A stretch of 64,000 nt of DNA from Streptomyces sp. NBC_01445 (lineage in GTDB: Bacteria; Actinomycetota; Actinomycetes; Streptomycetales; Streptomycetaceae), in NCBI RefSeq assembly GCF_035918235.1, contig NZ_CP109485.1, positions 8,215,001 to 8,279,000 on the forward strand. The letters are read 5' to 3'. The position numbers and the translations under genes were made by a program. Each line of letters opens with the position of its first letter. The stretch's first letter is position 1. The notes under the pieces were generated by a model, which saw nothing but the letters and a program-made list of their open reading frames with translations, made no database searches and was not told where the DNA came from. Positions 1 through 10,066 of the stretch are shown here, piece by piece.

Positions 1-1705
<1,705 letters not shown>

Positions 1706-1793
1706 CAGTTGCTCGCGTCCACTGTGTTGGTTCTGAAACCACGAACAACCCCACGTTTGTCACAGAGCGTGGTGCGGTTGACAGTTTCATAGT

Positions 1794-1912
1794 GTTTCGG
1801 TGGTCATAGCGTGAGGGAAACGCCCGGTTACATTCCGAACCCGGAAGCTAAGCCTCACAGCGCCGATGGTACTGCAGGGGGGACCCTGTGGGAGAGTAGG
1901 ACGCCGCCGAAC
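1794..1912 (+). rRNA. rrf: 5S ribosomal RNA
   Basis: About 119 nt beginning GTTTCGGTGGTC and ending GCCGCCGAAC, with the conserved internal segment CCGAACCCGGAAGCTAAG typical of actinobacterial 5S rRNA. The 5' and 3' ends pair (GTTCGGCGG-type terminal helix). It lies about 90 nt after 23S and directly before a strong terminator, so it is the last gene of the rRNA operon. End positions may be off by one or two bases. Confidence 0.96.
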
Positions 1913-1922
1913 TATTTTTGAA

Positions 1923-1965
1923 GAAAACCCCCGTAACGGATGAGAATCCTGTTACGGGGGTTTTC
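1923..1965 (+). terminator. rRNA operon terminator
   Basis: Perfect 15-bp inverted repeat GAAAACCCCCGTAAC (1923-1937) / GTTACGGGGGTTTTC (1951-1965), extended inward by GGAT/ATCC. It starts about 11 nt after the 5S end. The T-rich right arm makes it look like a classical intrinsic terminator. The palindrome is symmetrical enough to work in both directions. Confidence 0.9.
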
Positions 1966-2084
1966 TGCGTTGTGTTCCAAGCGTTGTGCGGCAATTCTTG
2001 TTGCACCCCTCTGCACGGCCCCAAGAGTGCTGAGGGTAAGGTCAGGGGGCATCGTCGGCTCATTTCCCCACAGGAGGCCCCCGG

Positions 2085-2693
2085 GTGGAGGTCCAGGAGA
2101 CCCGTGTCCAGACGGACCGGGTGCTCACCATCCCGAACATCCTCAGCATGGCGCGTCTCCTTGGCGTACCCCTGTTCCTGTGGCTCATCCTCAGGCCCGA
2201 GTTCGGCGGGCCCAAAAGCGACGGCTGGGCCCTTCTGGTCCTGATGCTCAGCGGTGTCAGTGACTATCTAGACGGGAAGCTCGCCCGGCGCTGGAATCAG
2301 ATCAGCAACCTCGGCCGGCTCCTCGACCCGGCGGCCGACCGGCTCTACATTCTGTCCACGCTCGTCGGACTCACCTGGCGCGAGATTCTGCCGATCTGGT
2401 TGACGGCCGTACTGCTTGCCCGAGAGCTGGTTCTCCTGGTGATGGTGGGTATCCTCCGCCGGCACGGCTATCCTCCGCCGCAGGTGAACTTCCTCGGCAA
2501 GGCCGCCACGTTCAACCTCATGTATGCGTTCCCCCTGTTGCTCCTCAGTGACGGAAGTGGCTGGATCAACACGCTCGCTGCTATTTTCGGATGGGCGTTC
2601 GCAGGATGGGGTACAACGCTCTACTGGTGGGCAGGAATCCTCTACGTAGTACAGGTCCGCCGACTGGTCAGGGCGGACTCCAAGGCCGATTGA
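2085..2693 (+). CDS. CDP-alcohol phosphatidyltransferase (cardiolipin/PG-phosphate synthase type)
   Basis: 202-aa membrane protein transferring a phosphatidyl group from CDP-diacylglycerol to an alcohol acceptor. The family signature DG-x2-AR-x8-G-x3-D-x3-D is intact (D63, G64, A67, R68, G77, D81, D85), followed by several hydrophobic segments. GTG start with AGGAGG at 2072-2077. In Streptomyces the orthologous gene beside the mannose-1-P guanylyltransferase is, to my knowledge, a eukaryote-type cardiolipin synthase, while the Mycobacterium counterpart is called pgsA2. The sequence alone does not separate phosphatidylglycerol from glycerol-3-phosphate as acceptor. It heads the envelope block that runs to about 7.5 kb. 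Confidence 0.9.
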   Translation: MEVQETRVQTDRVLTIPNILSMARLLGVPLFLWLILRPEFGGPKSDGWALLVLMLSGVSDYLDGKLARRWNQISNLGRLLDPAADRLYILSTLVGLTWREILPIWLTAVLLARELVLLVMVGILRRHGYPPPQVNFLGKAATFNLMYAFPLLLLSDGSGWINTLAAIFGWAFAGWGTTLYWWAGILYVVQVRRLVRADSKAD

Positions 2694-2809
2694 GCTCGCC
2701 CATGTGGCGGTATTCGAGGCCAGGTCGGCCCGCACTCTGAGATCTGCGGGTCCATCCGGACGGGCGAAGTCGGCTAGACAGTCGTCTCTTCAAGGAGGAC
2801 GCTTCCGAC

Positions 2810-5305
2810 ATGAAGGCCGTCGTAATGGCTGGAGGCGAAGGCACGCGCCTTCGCCCCATGACCTCGAGTATGCCCAAGCCGCTCCTGCCGGTAGTGAACC
2901 GGCCGATCATGGAGCATGTGCTGCGGTTGCTCAAGCGGCATGGGCTCACCGAGACCGTCGTCACCGTGCAGTTCCTGGCATCACTCGTCAGGAACTACTT
3001 CGGGGACGGCGAAGAGCTCGGAATGGAGCTCACCTATGCCAATGAGGAGAAGCCACTCGGCACAGCCGGCAGTGTGAAGAACGCAGAGGAAGCACTCAAG
3101 GACGACGCTTTCGTTGTGATCTCCGGTGACGCTCTGACCGATTTCGACCTCACTGACCTCATCAATTTCCACAAGGAAAAGGGTGCGCTGGTCACGGTCT
3201 GCCTGACCCGTGTTCCCAACCCCCTTGAATTCGGCATCACCATCGTCGATGAACAGGGAAAGGTCGAGCGTTTCCTCGAGAAGCCCACCTGGGGCCAGGT
3301 TTTCTCCGACACCGTGAACACGGGCATCTATGTCATGGAGCCCGAGGTATTCGACTACGTCGAGGCCGATGTGTCGGTCGACTGGTCCGGTGACGTCTTC
3401 CCGCAGCTCATGAAGGAAGGCAAGCCGGTCTACGGCTATATCGCCGAGGGCTACTGGGAGGACGTCGGCACGCACGAGAGCTACGTCAAGGCGCAGGCCG
3501 ACGTGCTCGAGGGCAAGGTCGACGTAGAGATCGACGGATTCGAGATCTCGCCCGGCGTATGGGTCGCAGAGGGTGCCGAGGTTCATCCGGATGCCGTGCT
3601 TCGCGGTCCGCTGTACATCGGCGACTACGCCAAGGTCGAAGCCGACGTCGAGCTGCGCGAGCACACCGTGATCGGCTCGAACGTCGTCGTGAAGAGCGGG
3701 GCCTTTCTGCACAAGGCCGTTGTCCACGACAACGTGTACATCGGACAGCACAGCAATCTGCGCGGCTGCGTCATCGGCAAGAACACCGACATCATGCGGG
3801 CCGCCCGCGTCGAGGACGGCGCCGTCATCGGCGACGAGTGCCTGGTCGGTGAGGAATCGATTATCCAGGGCAACGTCCGGGTCTATCCGTTCAAGACCAT
3901 CGAGGCCGGCGCCTTCGTCAACACCTCGGTGATCTGGGAGTCCAGGGGCCAGGCGCATCTCTTCGGCGCCCGTGGCGTCTCCGGCATCATCAACGTGGAG
4001 ATCACCCCGGAACTCGCCGTAAGGCTCGCGGGAGCGTACGCCACGACGCTCAAGAAGGGCTCGACCGTCACCACGGCCCGTGACCACTCGCGAGGTGCCC
4101 GAGCCCTGAAGCGCGCGGTCATCTCCGCGTTGCAGGCCAGCGCCATCGACGTACGCGACCTGGAGAACGTGCCGCTGCCAGTCGCCCGGCAGCAGACCGC
4201 GCGGGGCAGCGCCGGCGGGATCATGATCCGTACGACGCCCGGAGTGCCTGACTCCGTCGACATCATGTTCTTCGACGAGCGGGGAGCGGACCTCTCGCAG
4301 GCCAGCCAGCGGAAGCTGGACCGGGTGTACGCGCGGCAGGAGTACCGGCGGGCGTTCCCCGGCGAGATCGGCGATCTGCACTTCCCGTCGAGCGTCTTCG
4401 ACTCGTACACAGGTTCCCTGTTGCGGAATGTCGACACGACGGGGATCGCGGAGGCGGGGCTCAAGGTCGTCGTCGACGCTTCGAACGGCAGTGCCGGTTT
4501 GGTGCTGCCCAGCCTGCTCGGGCGGCTCGGTGTCGACTCGCTGACCATCAACCCGGGGCTCGATGAGTCCCGGCCGACCGAGACGCGGGACGCGCGCCGC
4601 TCCGGGCTGGTGCGCCTCGGGGAGATCGTGGCGTCCGCGCGGGCCGCGTTCGGCGTCCGGTTCGACCCGGTCGGCGAGCGGCTGTCGCTGGTGGACGAGA
4701 AGGGCCGCATCGTCGAGGACGACCGTGCGCTTCTGGTCATGCTGGACCTGGTGGCCGCCGAGCGGCGCAGCGGCCGGGTCGCGCTGCCGGTGACCACGAC
4801 GCGTATCGCCGAGCAAGTGGCCGCGTACCACGGGACGCAGGTGGAGTGGACGACCACGTCGCCGGACGACCTCACTCGGGTCGGGCGGGACGAGGGGACC
4901 ATCTTCGGTGGTGACGGTCGCGGCGGGTTCATCATTCCGGAGTTCAGCTCCGTCTTCGACGGCGCGGCCGCGTTTGTCCGGCTGATCGGGCTCGTGGCGC
5001 GGACGCAGCTGACCTTGAGCCAGATCGACGCGCGGATCCCGCGGGCGCATGTACTCAAGCGGGACCTCGCGACTCCGTGGGCGGTGAAGGGGCTCGTGAT
5101 GCGGCGGGTCGTCGAGGAGGCCGGCGACCGGTCCGTCGACACGACCGACGGCGTGCGGGTCGTCGAGGCGGACGGGCGCTGGGTGATGGTGCTGCCCGAC
5201 CCGGCCGAGGCCGTCACCCATCTGTGGGCCGAGGGGCCCGACGACGCGTCGGCACAGCAGCTGCTCGACGAGTGGGCGGCAGTCGTGGACAGCGCCGGTC
5301 GCTGA
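2810..5305 (+). CDS. Mannose-1-phosphate guanylyltransferase fused to degenerate phosphomannomutase-like domain
   Basis: 831 aa. Residues 1-235 form a sugar-nucleotidyltransferase with GGEGTRLRPMT (8-18), PKP (22-24) and the metal-binding stretch GDALTD (106-111), expected to make GDP-mannose or a similar nucleotide sugar for cell-envelope glycans. Residues about 250-385 are left-handed beta-helix hexapeptide repeats. Residues about 400-830 follow the phosphomannomutase fold. In this half the phosphoserine loop (TASHNP in the family) reads IRTTPG at 473-478, the metal loop DGDGDR reads DPVGER at 619-624, and the sugar loop GGEqSGH reads GGDGRGG at 700-706, so mutase activity is doubtful. ATG start with AAGGAGG just upstream. 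Confidence 0.9.
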   Translation: MKAVVMAGGEGTRLRPMTSSMPKPLLPVVNRPIMEHVLRLLKRHGLTETVVTVQFLASLVRNYFGDGEELGMELTYANEEKPLGTAGSVKNAEEALKDDAFVVISGDALTDFDLTDLINFHKEKGALVTVCLTRVPNPLEFGITIVDEQGKVERFLEKPTWGQVFSDTVNTGIYVMEPEVFDYVEADVSVDWSGDVFPQLMKEGKPVYGYIAEGYWEDVGTHESYVKAQADVLEGKVDVEIDGFEISPGVWVAEGAEVHPDAVLRGPLYIGDYAKVEADVELREHTVIGSNVVVKSGAFLHKAVVHDNVYIGQHSNLRGCVIGKNTDIMRAARVEDGAVIGDECLVGEESIIQGNVRVYPFKTIEAGAFVNTSVIWESRGQAHLFGARGVSGIINVEITPELAVRLAGAYATTLKKGSTVTTARDHSRGARALKRAVISALQASAIDVRDLENVPLPVARQQTARGSAGGIMIRTTPGVPDSVDIMFFDERGADLSQASQRKLDRVYARQEYRRAFPGEIGDLHFPSSVFDSYTGSLLRNVDTTGIAEAGLKVVVDASNGSAGLVLPSLLGRLGVDSLTINPGLDESRPTETRDARRSGLVRLGEIVASARAAFGVRFDPVGERLSLVDEKGRIVEDDRALLVMLDLVAAERRSGRVALPVTTTRIAEQVAAYHGTQVEWTTTSPDDLTRVGRDEGTIFGGDGRGGFIIPEFSSVFDGAAAFVRLIGLVARTQLTLSQIDARIPRAHVLKRDLATPWAVKGLVMRRVVEEAGDRSVDTTDGVRVVEADGRWVMVLPDPAEAVTHLWAEGPDDASAQQLLDEWAAVVDSAGR

Positions 5306-5394
5306 GCCGCCGAGCGGGCCGGTCGTCCCCTGTCACAGGCGTCGACCGGCCCGCCGGTGGGGCCATTCGGAGGTAGAGGCCACCACGTGCGACG

Positions 5395-6303
5395 ATGTGC
5401 GGCATGCCGCAGCAGCCCCCCGATCGGAGCAGTCCCTCACGCCCCGTGAGCCCCAGACGTCCCGACGCCTCCATGTCGCTGCTGACGAACGTGATGGACC
5501 ACAGCCTCGACGACGGATACGCGGAGGCGGCGGCCCGTAGGAAGGCCGAGGGCAGCGGTGGCATGCCGCGTACCCTGCGGGCCAAGCTCGGGCTCGCGGC
5601 GGGGCTCGTCCTCGCGGCGCTCGTGGTGACGGTGGGGGCGGCGCAGGCGCGGGTCGCGGCACCGGTCGTGGCAAAGGAGCGCGAGGAGCTGATCGCCCGT
5701 ATCGACCGGGAGACGGACGCCGCGGACAAGCTCGAGCGCAAGGTGGACACGCTCCGCAACGACGTGAGCGACCGCCAGCGTGAGGCGCTGAAGAAACACG
5801 GCGGCGACAAAGGCGAGTTGGTCGGTCTGCTCTCCGGCGCCACGGCGGTGCACGGGCCGGGAGTGAAGCTGGTCGTCGACGACGCCAAGGAAGCCGACCA
5901 GGGCGGCGGAGGGCCGCGCGAGAGCACCGGGTTCTCGGACACGGGGCGGGTGCGCGACCGGGACATGCAGCGGGTGGTCAACGGGCTCTGGCAGTCCGGT
6001 GCCGAGGCCGTAGCCATCAACGGACAGCGGCTGACGGCCCTGTCCGCGATCCGCGCGGCGGGTGACGCGATACTGGTCGACAACAGACCGCTCGTGCCGC
6101 CGTACACGGTGCTCGCGGTGGGGGACGGCCAGCGGCTGAGTACCCGGTTCCAGAACAGCCCTGACGGCCTGTACCTGCACGCGCTGCAGGAGAACTTCGG
6201 GATCCGGACCAGCATTTCCGCTCAGGACGACGTCCGCCTGCCCGCAGCGCCGAGCGTGACCGTACGTACAGCACAGCCGAGAACAGAGAAGGGCACATCG
6301 TGA
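5395..6303 (+). CDS. DUF881 membrane-anchored protein (first copy)
   Basis: 302 aa. A cytoplasmic N-terminus of about 60 residues is followed by one membrane helix (about residues 66-88), a short coiled-coil (about 95-130) and an extracytoplasmic DUF881 domain with the usual HGPGVKLVVDD and GAEAVAINGQRLT segments. DUF881 proteins flank sbp in many actinobacteria and Firmicutes near division genes; their molecular role is not established. The ATG at 5395 has no well-spaced ribosome binding site (GGAGG lies about 21 nt upstream), so ATG 5404 is also possible. The next gene starts inside its stop (GTGA overlap), implying translational coupling. Confidence 0.85.
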   Translation: MCGMPQQPPDRSSPSRPVSPRRPDASMSLLTNVMDHSLDDGYAEAAARRKAEGSGGMPRTLRAKLGLAAGLVLAALVVTVGAAQARVAAPVVAKEREELIARIDRETDAADKLERKVDTLRNDVSDRQREALKKHGGDKGELVGLLSGATAVHGPGVKLVVDDAKEADQGGGGPRESTGFSDTGRVRDRDMQRVVNGLWQSGAEAVAINGQRLTALSAIRAAGDAILVDNRPLVPPYTVLAVGDGQRLSTRFQNSPDGLYLHALQENFGIRTSISAQDDVRLPAAPSVTVRTAQPRTEKGTS

Positions 6304-6632
6304 TCGCCGTACTGGGCCTCGTCGTGGGAGTCGTGGTCGGACTGTTCGTCCGTCCCGAGGTTCCGGCGGTGGTCGAGCCCTACCTTCCGATCGCCGTGGT
6401 GGCGGCCCTCGACGCGGTGTTCGGCGGCCTGCGGGCGATGCTCGACGGGATCTTCGACGACAAGGTCTTCGTCGTGTCGTTCCTGTCGAACGTCGTCGTG
6501 GCGGCCCTGATCGTGTTCCTGGGCGACAAGCTGGGGGTGGGCGCGCAGCTGTCCACCGGCGTCGTCGTGGTGCTCGGTATCCGCATCTTCTCCAACGCGG
6601 CCGCCATCCGGCGGCACATCTTCCGGGCGTGA
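6300..6632 (+). CDS. sbp: Small basic protein Sbp (DUF1290)
   Basis: 110 aa with three hydrophobic segments (about 1-17, 27-50 and 55-100) and the family sequence LRAMLDGIFDDKVFV. It is coupled by 4-bp overlaps (GTGA) to the DUF881 genes on both sides, so the three are almost certainly one operon. Sbp-type proteins are widespread in Gram-positive bacteria next to division genes, but a biochemical function is not known. The arrangement DUF881-sbp-DUF881 matches Mycobacterium Rv1823-Rv1825 as I recall it. Confidence 0.88.
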   Translation: MIAVLGLVVGVVVGLFVRPEVPAVVEPYLPIAVVAALDAVFGGLRAMLDGIFDDKVFVVSFLSNVVVAALIVFLGDKLGVGAQLSTGVVVVLGIRIFSNAAAIRRHIFRA

Positions 6633-7507
6633 GGCCGATGTCCGAGGACGAGAACAAGAACAAGGACAACGAGCAGCACCGCCTGCGCAAGGAACTGCCG
6701 GACGAGGTCGCTCCCGAAGCGGCGGACGGCGGGGACGGCAGGGACGACGCGGAAGTGTCGGCCGCGGAGACGAAGAACCCGTCGCTGACCGGACGTCAGC
6801 GGCTGGCCAAGGGGCTGTGGCCGCCGCGGGTCTCCCGTGCGCAACTCATCGTCGCCGTCCTGCTGTTCGTGCTCGGCCTGGGGCTGGCCATCCAGGTGCG
6901 GTCCAACAGCGACAGCAGCGCGCTGCGCGGCGCACGTCAGGAAGATCTCGTACGCATCCTCGATGAACTGGATGACCGTACTCAGCGTCTGGGAGATGAG
7001 AAGCAGCGTCTCGAGGGGCAGCGCACCGAGCTGGAGAACAGCTCGGACCAGGCCGAGGAGGCCCGCAAGCAGACGGTCGAGAGGGAACGGCAACTCGGCA
7101 TTCTGGCGGGCACCGTGGCGGCGCAGGGCCCCGGGATCACGCTGACGATCACCGACAAGAAGGGCGCGGTGCAGGCGGACATGCTGCTCGATGCGATCCA
7201 GGAGCTACGCGCGGCGGGCGCCGAGGCGATCCAGGTGAACGACGTCCGGGTCGTGGCCGACACGTATTTGACGGATGCGAGCGGCGGGAAGGTGAGTGTG
7301 GACGGTCACAAGATCGGCGAGCCTTTCGTCTTCAAGGTCATCGGCAAGCCGCAGGACCTGGAGCCGGCGCTCAATATCCCTGGTGGGGTGGTTCAGACTC
7401 TGGAGAAGGAGCAGGCCACCGTTACCGTGACACAGGCGCAGAAGATCGTCGTGGACGCCTTGCGACCGGCGAAGCGGCCTGACTACGCTCAGTCGTCGTC
7501 CCAGTGA
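6629..7507 (+). CDS. DUF881 membrane-anchored protein (second copy)
   Basis: 292 aa. A highly charged cytoplasmic tail (about 1-65, rich in Glu, Asp and Lys) precedes one membrane helix (about 72-90), a clear coiled-coil of about 60 residues and the DUF881 domain (AAQGPGITLTITD, GAEAIQVNDVRVVADTYL). It is a paralogue of the first copy, with a longer coiled-coil and no inserted loop. GTG 6629 overlaps the sbp stop; ATG 6638 in the same frame is an alternative. It ends the operon. The 199-bp gap that follows lacks the gcvH found here in Mycobacterium. Confidence 0.85.
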   Translation: MRPMSEDENKNKDNEQHRLRKELPDEVAPEAADGGDGRDDAEVSAAETKNPSLTGRQRLAKGLWPPRVSRAQLIVAVLLFVLGLGLAIQVRSNSDSSALRGARQEDLVRILDELDDRTQRLGDEKQRLEGQRTELENSSDQAEEARKQTVERERQLGILAGTVAAQGPGITLTITDKKGAVQADMLLDAIQELRAAGAEAIQVNDVRVVADTYLTDASGGKVSVDGHKIGEPFVFKVIGKPQDLEPALNIPGGVVQTLEKEQATVTVTQAQKIVVDALRPAKRPDYAQSSSQ

Positions 7508-7706
7508 GGTGGGGGCGAATGGGGGCGGTCCGGCCAGGGCATGAGGTTGCGGGGGGTCGGCGCACCGTAAGCGGGGTGCGTGGTGGAAACTGTTTGGCGG
7601 ATACGGACGTTGTGAGGATGTCTGTGTCGCCGATGTATGGCGGTGTGTGCAATCAGGGTTCGTCCTGCCCCACGGGCGGGTCTGTTTCGGTCAAGGGGAA
7701 TCGCCC

Positions 7707-8552
7707 GTGAAGTTGTTTGCGAAGTTGTTCGGCAAGAGCGCACGTGAGGACAGCGGCAATGCCAATGCCACTGCCCGCCATCGTGCACCGCGCACCCAGG
7801 ACGCGGAGGTGCAGGGGGCGGAGCGCCCGCTGTTCCGTGATCAGGTCGGTCCTCAGGGCGGTGACATTTCGGGCGGACAGGGCGCGTCGTCTGTTGACCC
7901 TGCCGCGTCCGGCCGCATAGGTTTCGGAGAACCGTCAACCTCAAGTGCGGGTGGAGGGTTTACCCCCGATCCGTATGCGTCCCATGCCCCCGCGGGGCAG
8001 CCGCGGCAGGAGGATCCGTCCATGTCGGCACTGGTGTGTACGAGGTGCGGGAACCGTAACGCCGAGGCGAGCCGGTTCTGCTCCAACTGCGGTGCGCCCC
8101 TGCGCGCCGGAGCCGAGCGTCCGTCCGAGACGACCTCGACGATTTCCATTTCGGGCCTTGAGGCCTACGACGCCGAAGTCACCGGTCAGACGCTGTCGCC
8201 GGCGCTCTCCCCGGAGGCGCAGGCCGCCGTCGACGCCCTGCCGCTCGGCTCGGCGCTCCTGGTGGTGCGACGCGGTCCGAACTCGGGCAGCCGCTTCCTC
8301 CTCGACGGCGAACTGACCACGGCGGGGCGGCACCCGCAGAGCGACATCTTCCTTGACGACGTGACTGTTTCGCGCCGTCACGTGGAGTTCCGTCGCGGGG
8401 CCGACGGCGCCTTCACCGTCAGTGACGTGGGCAGCCTCAACGGCACGTACGTCAATCGGGAGCGGATCGACGCGGTCACGCTGTCGAACGGCGACGAGGT
8501 GCAGATCGGCAAGTACCGGCTGGTCTTCTACGCGAGCCAGCGGGGCATCTGA
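7707..8552 (+). CDS. garA: FHA-domain signalling protein, GarA/OdhI type, with zinc ribbon
   Basis: 281 aa from GTG 7707 (AAGGGG 6-8 nt upstream). A low-complexity N-terminus (1-105) precedes a CxxC-x10-CxxC zinc ribbon (C111, C114, C125, C128), an ETTS motif at 141-144 matching the Ser/Thr-kinase target of GarA/OdhI, and an FHA domain at about 183-277 with the phosphothreonine-binding residues GR (207-208), SRRH (222-225) and LNGT (244-247). GarA homologues switch central glutamate/2-oxoglutarate metabolism in a phosphorylation-dependent way. An internal in-frame ATG at 8022 has a perfect AGGAGG 8 nt upstream and would give a 176-aa GarA-sized protein, so two products are possible. Confidence 0.88.
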   Translation: MKLFAKLFGKSAREDSGNANATARHRAPRTQDAEVQGAERPLFRDQVGPQGGDISGGQGASSVDPAASGRIGFGEPSTSSAGGGFTPDPYASHAPAGQPRQEDPSMSALVCTRCGNRNAEASRFCSNCGAPLRAGAERPSETTSTISISGLEAYDAEVTGQTLSPALSPEAQAAVDALPLGSALLVVRRGPNSGSRFLLDGELTTAGRHPQSDIFLDDVTVSRRHVEFRRGADGAFTVSDVGSLNGTYVNRERIDAVTLSNGDEVQIGKYRLVFYASQRGI

Positions 8553-8568
8553 CCTGTCAGGAAGGTCC

Positions 8569-9312
8569 ATGCTTCAAACACCGAAGGGCGGTGCCGGTCA
8601 CGGCATCGCCCTCACGGACAGTCGGCTGATGAGCATCGGCACCGTGCTGAACGTGCTACGCGACGAGTTCCCCGAAGTCACCATCTCCAAGATCAGGTTC
8701 CTGGAGTCGGAGGGGCTGATCGAGCCGCAGCGAACCCCCTCGGGGTATCGCAAGTTCAGCCCGGACGACGTCGAGCGACTTGCCCATGTACTGCGCATGC
8801 AGCGGGACCACTACCTGCCTCTGAAGGTCATCAAGGAACAGCTCGACGCCCTGGAGCGGGGAGAAGCGATCACGCTGCCCTCTACGGGGCGGCCGGGCGA
8901 CAGCGAGGACGGCCGGGCCCCAGAGGGCGGCGAAGGGCCGACAGCGGCCCGTGTGGGCCGTGACGAGCTCCTTGCCGCCGCCGGCATCGAGTCCCCCGAG
9001 CTCGACGAGTGGGAGTCGTACGGCCTCATCGCGCCGCTGCCCGAGGGCGGATACGACGCGGAAGCGGTCACGGTCGCCGAGCTGGTCATGGAACTGGGCC
9101 GTTTCGGGATCGAGCCGCGGCATCTGCGGGCGATGAAGGCCGCTGCCGACCGGGAGGCCGGTCTGGTCGAACAGGTCGTCGCGCCACTGCGACGGCATCG
9201 CAATCCCCAGACCAGGGCTCACGCCCAGGCCCGCGCGAAGGAGCTGGCGGGGCTGACCGTGAAGCTTCACGGGGCGCTCGTGCAGACCGCGCTCGGCGTG
9301 CGTCTGCCCTGA
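8569..9312 (+). CDS. ftsR: MerR-family regulator, FtsR type
   Basis: 247 aa with an N-terminal MerR winged helix (about 15-85; SIGTVLNVLRDEF, ISKIRFLESEGLIEPQRT) but no metal-binding cysteines, and a second C-terminal helical domain. It lies directly after the FHA gene, as Mycobacterium Rv1828 follows garA; the corynebacterial homologue FtsR activates ftsZ. ATG start with AGGAAGG just upstream, 16 nt after the FHA stop, so probably co-transcribed. The ortholog assignment rests on gene order plus domain layout. Confidence 0.85.
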   Translation: MLQTPKGGAGHGIALTDSRLMSIGTVLNVLRDEFPEVTISKIRFLESEGLIEPQRTPSGYRKFSPDDVERLAHVLRMQRDHYLPLKVIKEQLDALERGEAITLPSTGRPGDSEDGRAPEGGEGPTAARVGRDELLAAAGIESPELDEWESYGLIAPLPEGGYDAEAVTVAELVMELGRFGIEPRHLRAMKAAADREAGLVEQVVAPLRRHRNPQTRAHAQARAKELAGLTVKLHGALVQTALGVRLP

Positions 9313-9398
9313 TCCGAGGGGTGCTCGCGCGGTGTGCGTCCGGCGATCGAAGAGTGCCCGACTACCCAAACCTGCCGGGCACGTCCTAGGGTTGCTGT

Positions 9399-9872
9399 GT
9401 GAACGAGCTCGACGTCGTAGGTGTCCGGGTCGAAATGCCCTCCAACCAACCGATCGTGCTCCTGCGTGAAGTGGGAGGCGACCGCTACCTCCCCATCTGG
9501 ATCGGACCGGGGGAGGCGACGGCCATCGCCTTCGCACAGCAGGGCATGGCCCCCGCACGCCCGCTGACGCACGACCTTTTCAAGGACGTGCTGGAGGCGG
9601 TCGGGCAGGAGCTCACGGAAGTACGCATCACGGACCTGCGCGAAGGCGTCTTCTACGCGGAACTGGTGTTCTCGAGCGGTGTCGAGGTCAGTGCCCGCCC
9701 GTCGGACGCCATAGCGCTCGCGCTGCGCACCGGTACGCCGATCTACGGCAGTGACGGTGTGCTCGATGACGCCGGGATCGCGATCCCGGACGAGCAGGAG
9801 GACGAGGTGGAGAAGTTCCGCGAATTCCTCGACCAGATCTCGCCCGAGGATTTCGGGACCAACAGTCAGTGA
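9399..9872 (+). CDS. Bifunctional nuclease-family protein (DUF151/BFN)
   Basis: 157 aa with the DUF151 core: VGVRVEMPSNQPIVLLRE, LPIWIGPGEATAIA and VSARPSDAIALALRTGTPI. An acidic C-terminal tail resembles UVR-like extensions (DEQEDEVEKFREFLDQI). Homologues occur between the two MerR genes in Mycobacterium (Rv1829). Plant BFN members have nuclease activity, but the bacterial role is unproven. GTG start behind a weak AGGG. A GC-rich hairpin follows the stop. Confidence 0.87.
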   Translation: MNELDVVGVRVEMPSNQPIVLLREVGGDRYLPIWIGPGEATAIAFAQQGMAPARPLTHDLFKDVLEAVGQELTEVRITDLREGVFYAELVFSSGVEVSARPSDAIALALRTGTPIYGSDGVLDDAGIAIPDEQEDEVEKFREFLDQISPEDFGTNSQ

Positions 9873-9876
9873 CGCG

Positions 9877-9900
9877 AGCGGCCGCCGGAAGGCGGCCGCT
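9877..9900 (+). terminator. Terminator-like hairpin after the DUF151 gene
   Basis: Perfect 10-bp stem AGCGGCCGCC / GGCGGCCGCT with a GGAA tetraloop, 5 nt after the stop codon. There is no T-tract, as usual for Streptomyces. It separates the FHA-MerR-DUF151 genes from the next promoter. Confidence 0.6.
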
Positions 9901-9981
9901 GCCGCGCCGGGGGCCCGGCCGGACCATTCGGCTAGCCTTTCCCCGCGGTGAGGTACGGGAAACCACTCGTAGGGTGATTAT

Positions 9982-10037
9982 CACTCGGCGTGCCGAGTGT
10001 GGCGATCGTTGACGCACCCCTGGTGACTGCCTACCGT
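9982..10037 (+). promoter_or_regulatory. Promoter and upstream palindrome for the second MerR gene
   Basis: TTGACG (10009-10014), 17-nt spacer, TACCGT (10032-10037) fits a vegetative (HrdB-type) promoter, with the GTG start at 10067. Ten bp upstream of the -35 box lies a perfect 18-bp palindrome CACTCGGCGTGCCGAGTG (9982-9999), a candidate operator. MerR proteins usually bind between -35 and -10, so an upstream position suggests another factor or a different mode of control. Confidence 0.55.
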
Positions 10038-10066
10038 CGAGAAGGCAGGTCAAAGAGGAGGTCGGC

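Noticed and set aside
2981..5221. Long minus-strand ORF opposite the mannosyl-nucleotidyltransferase
   Set aside because: A shadow of a GC-rich gene; the plus-strand frame has the motifs, start signal and neighbours.
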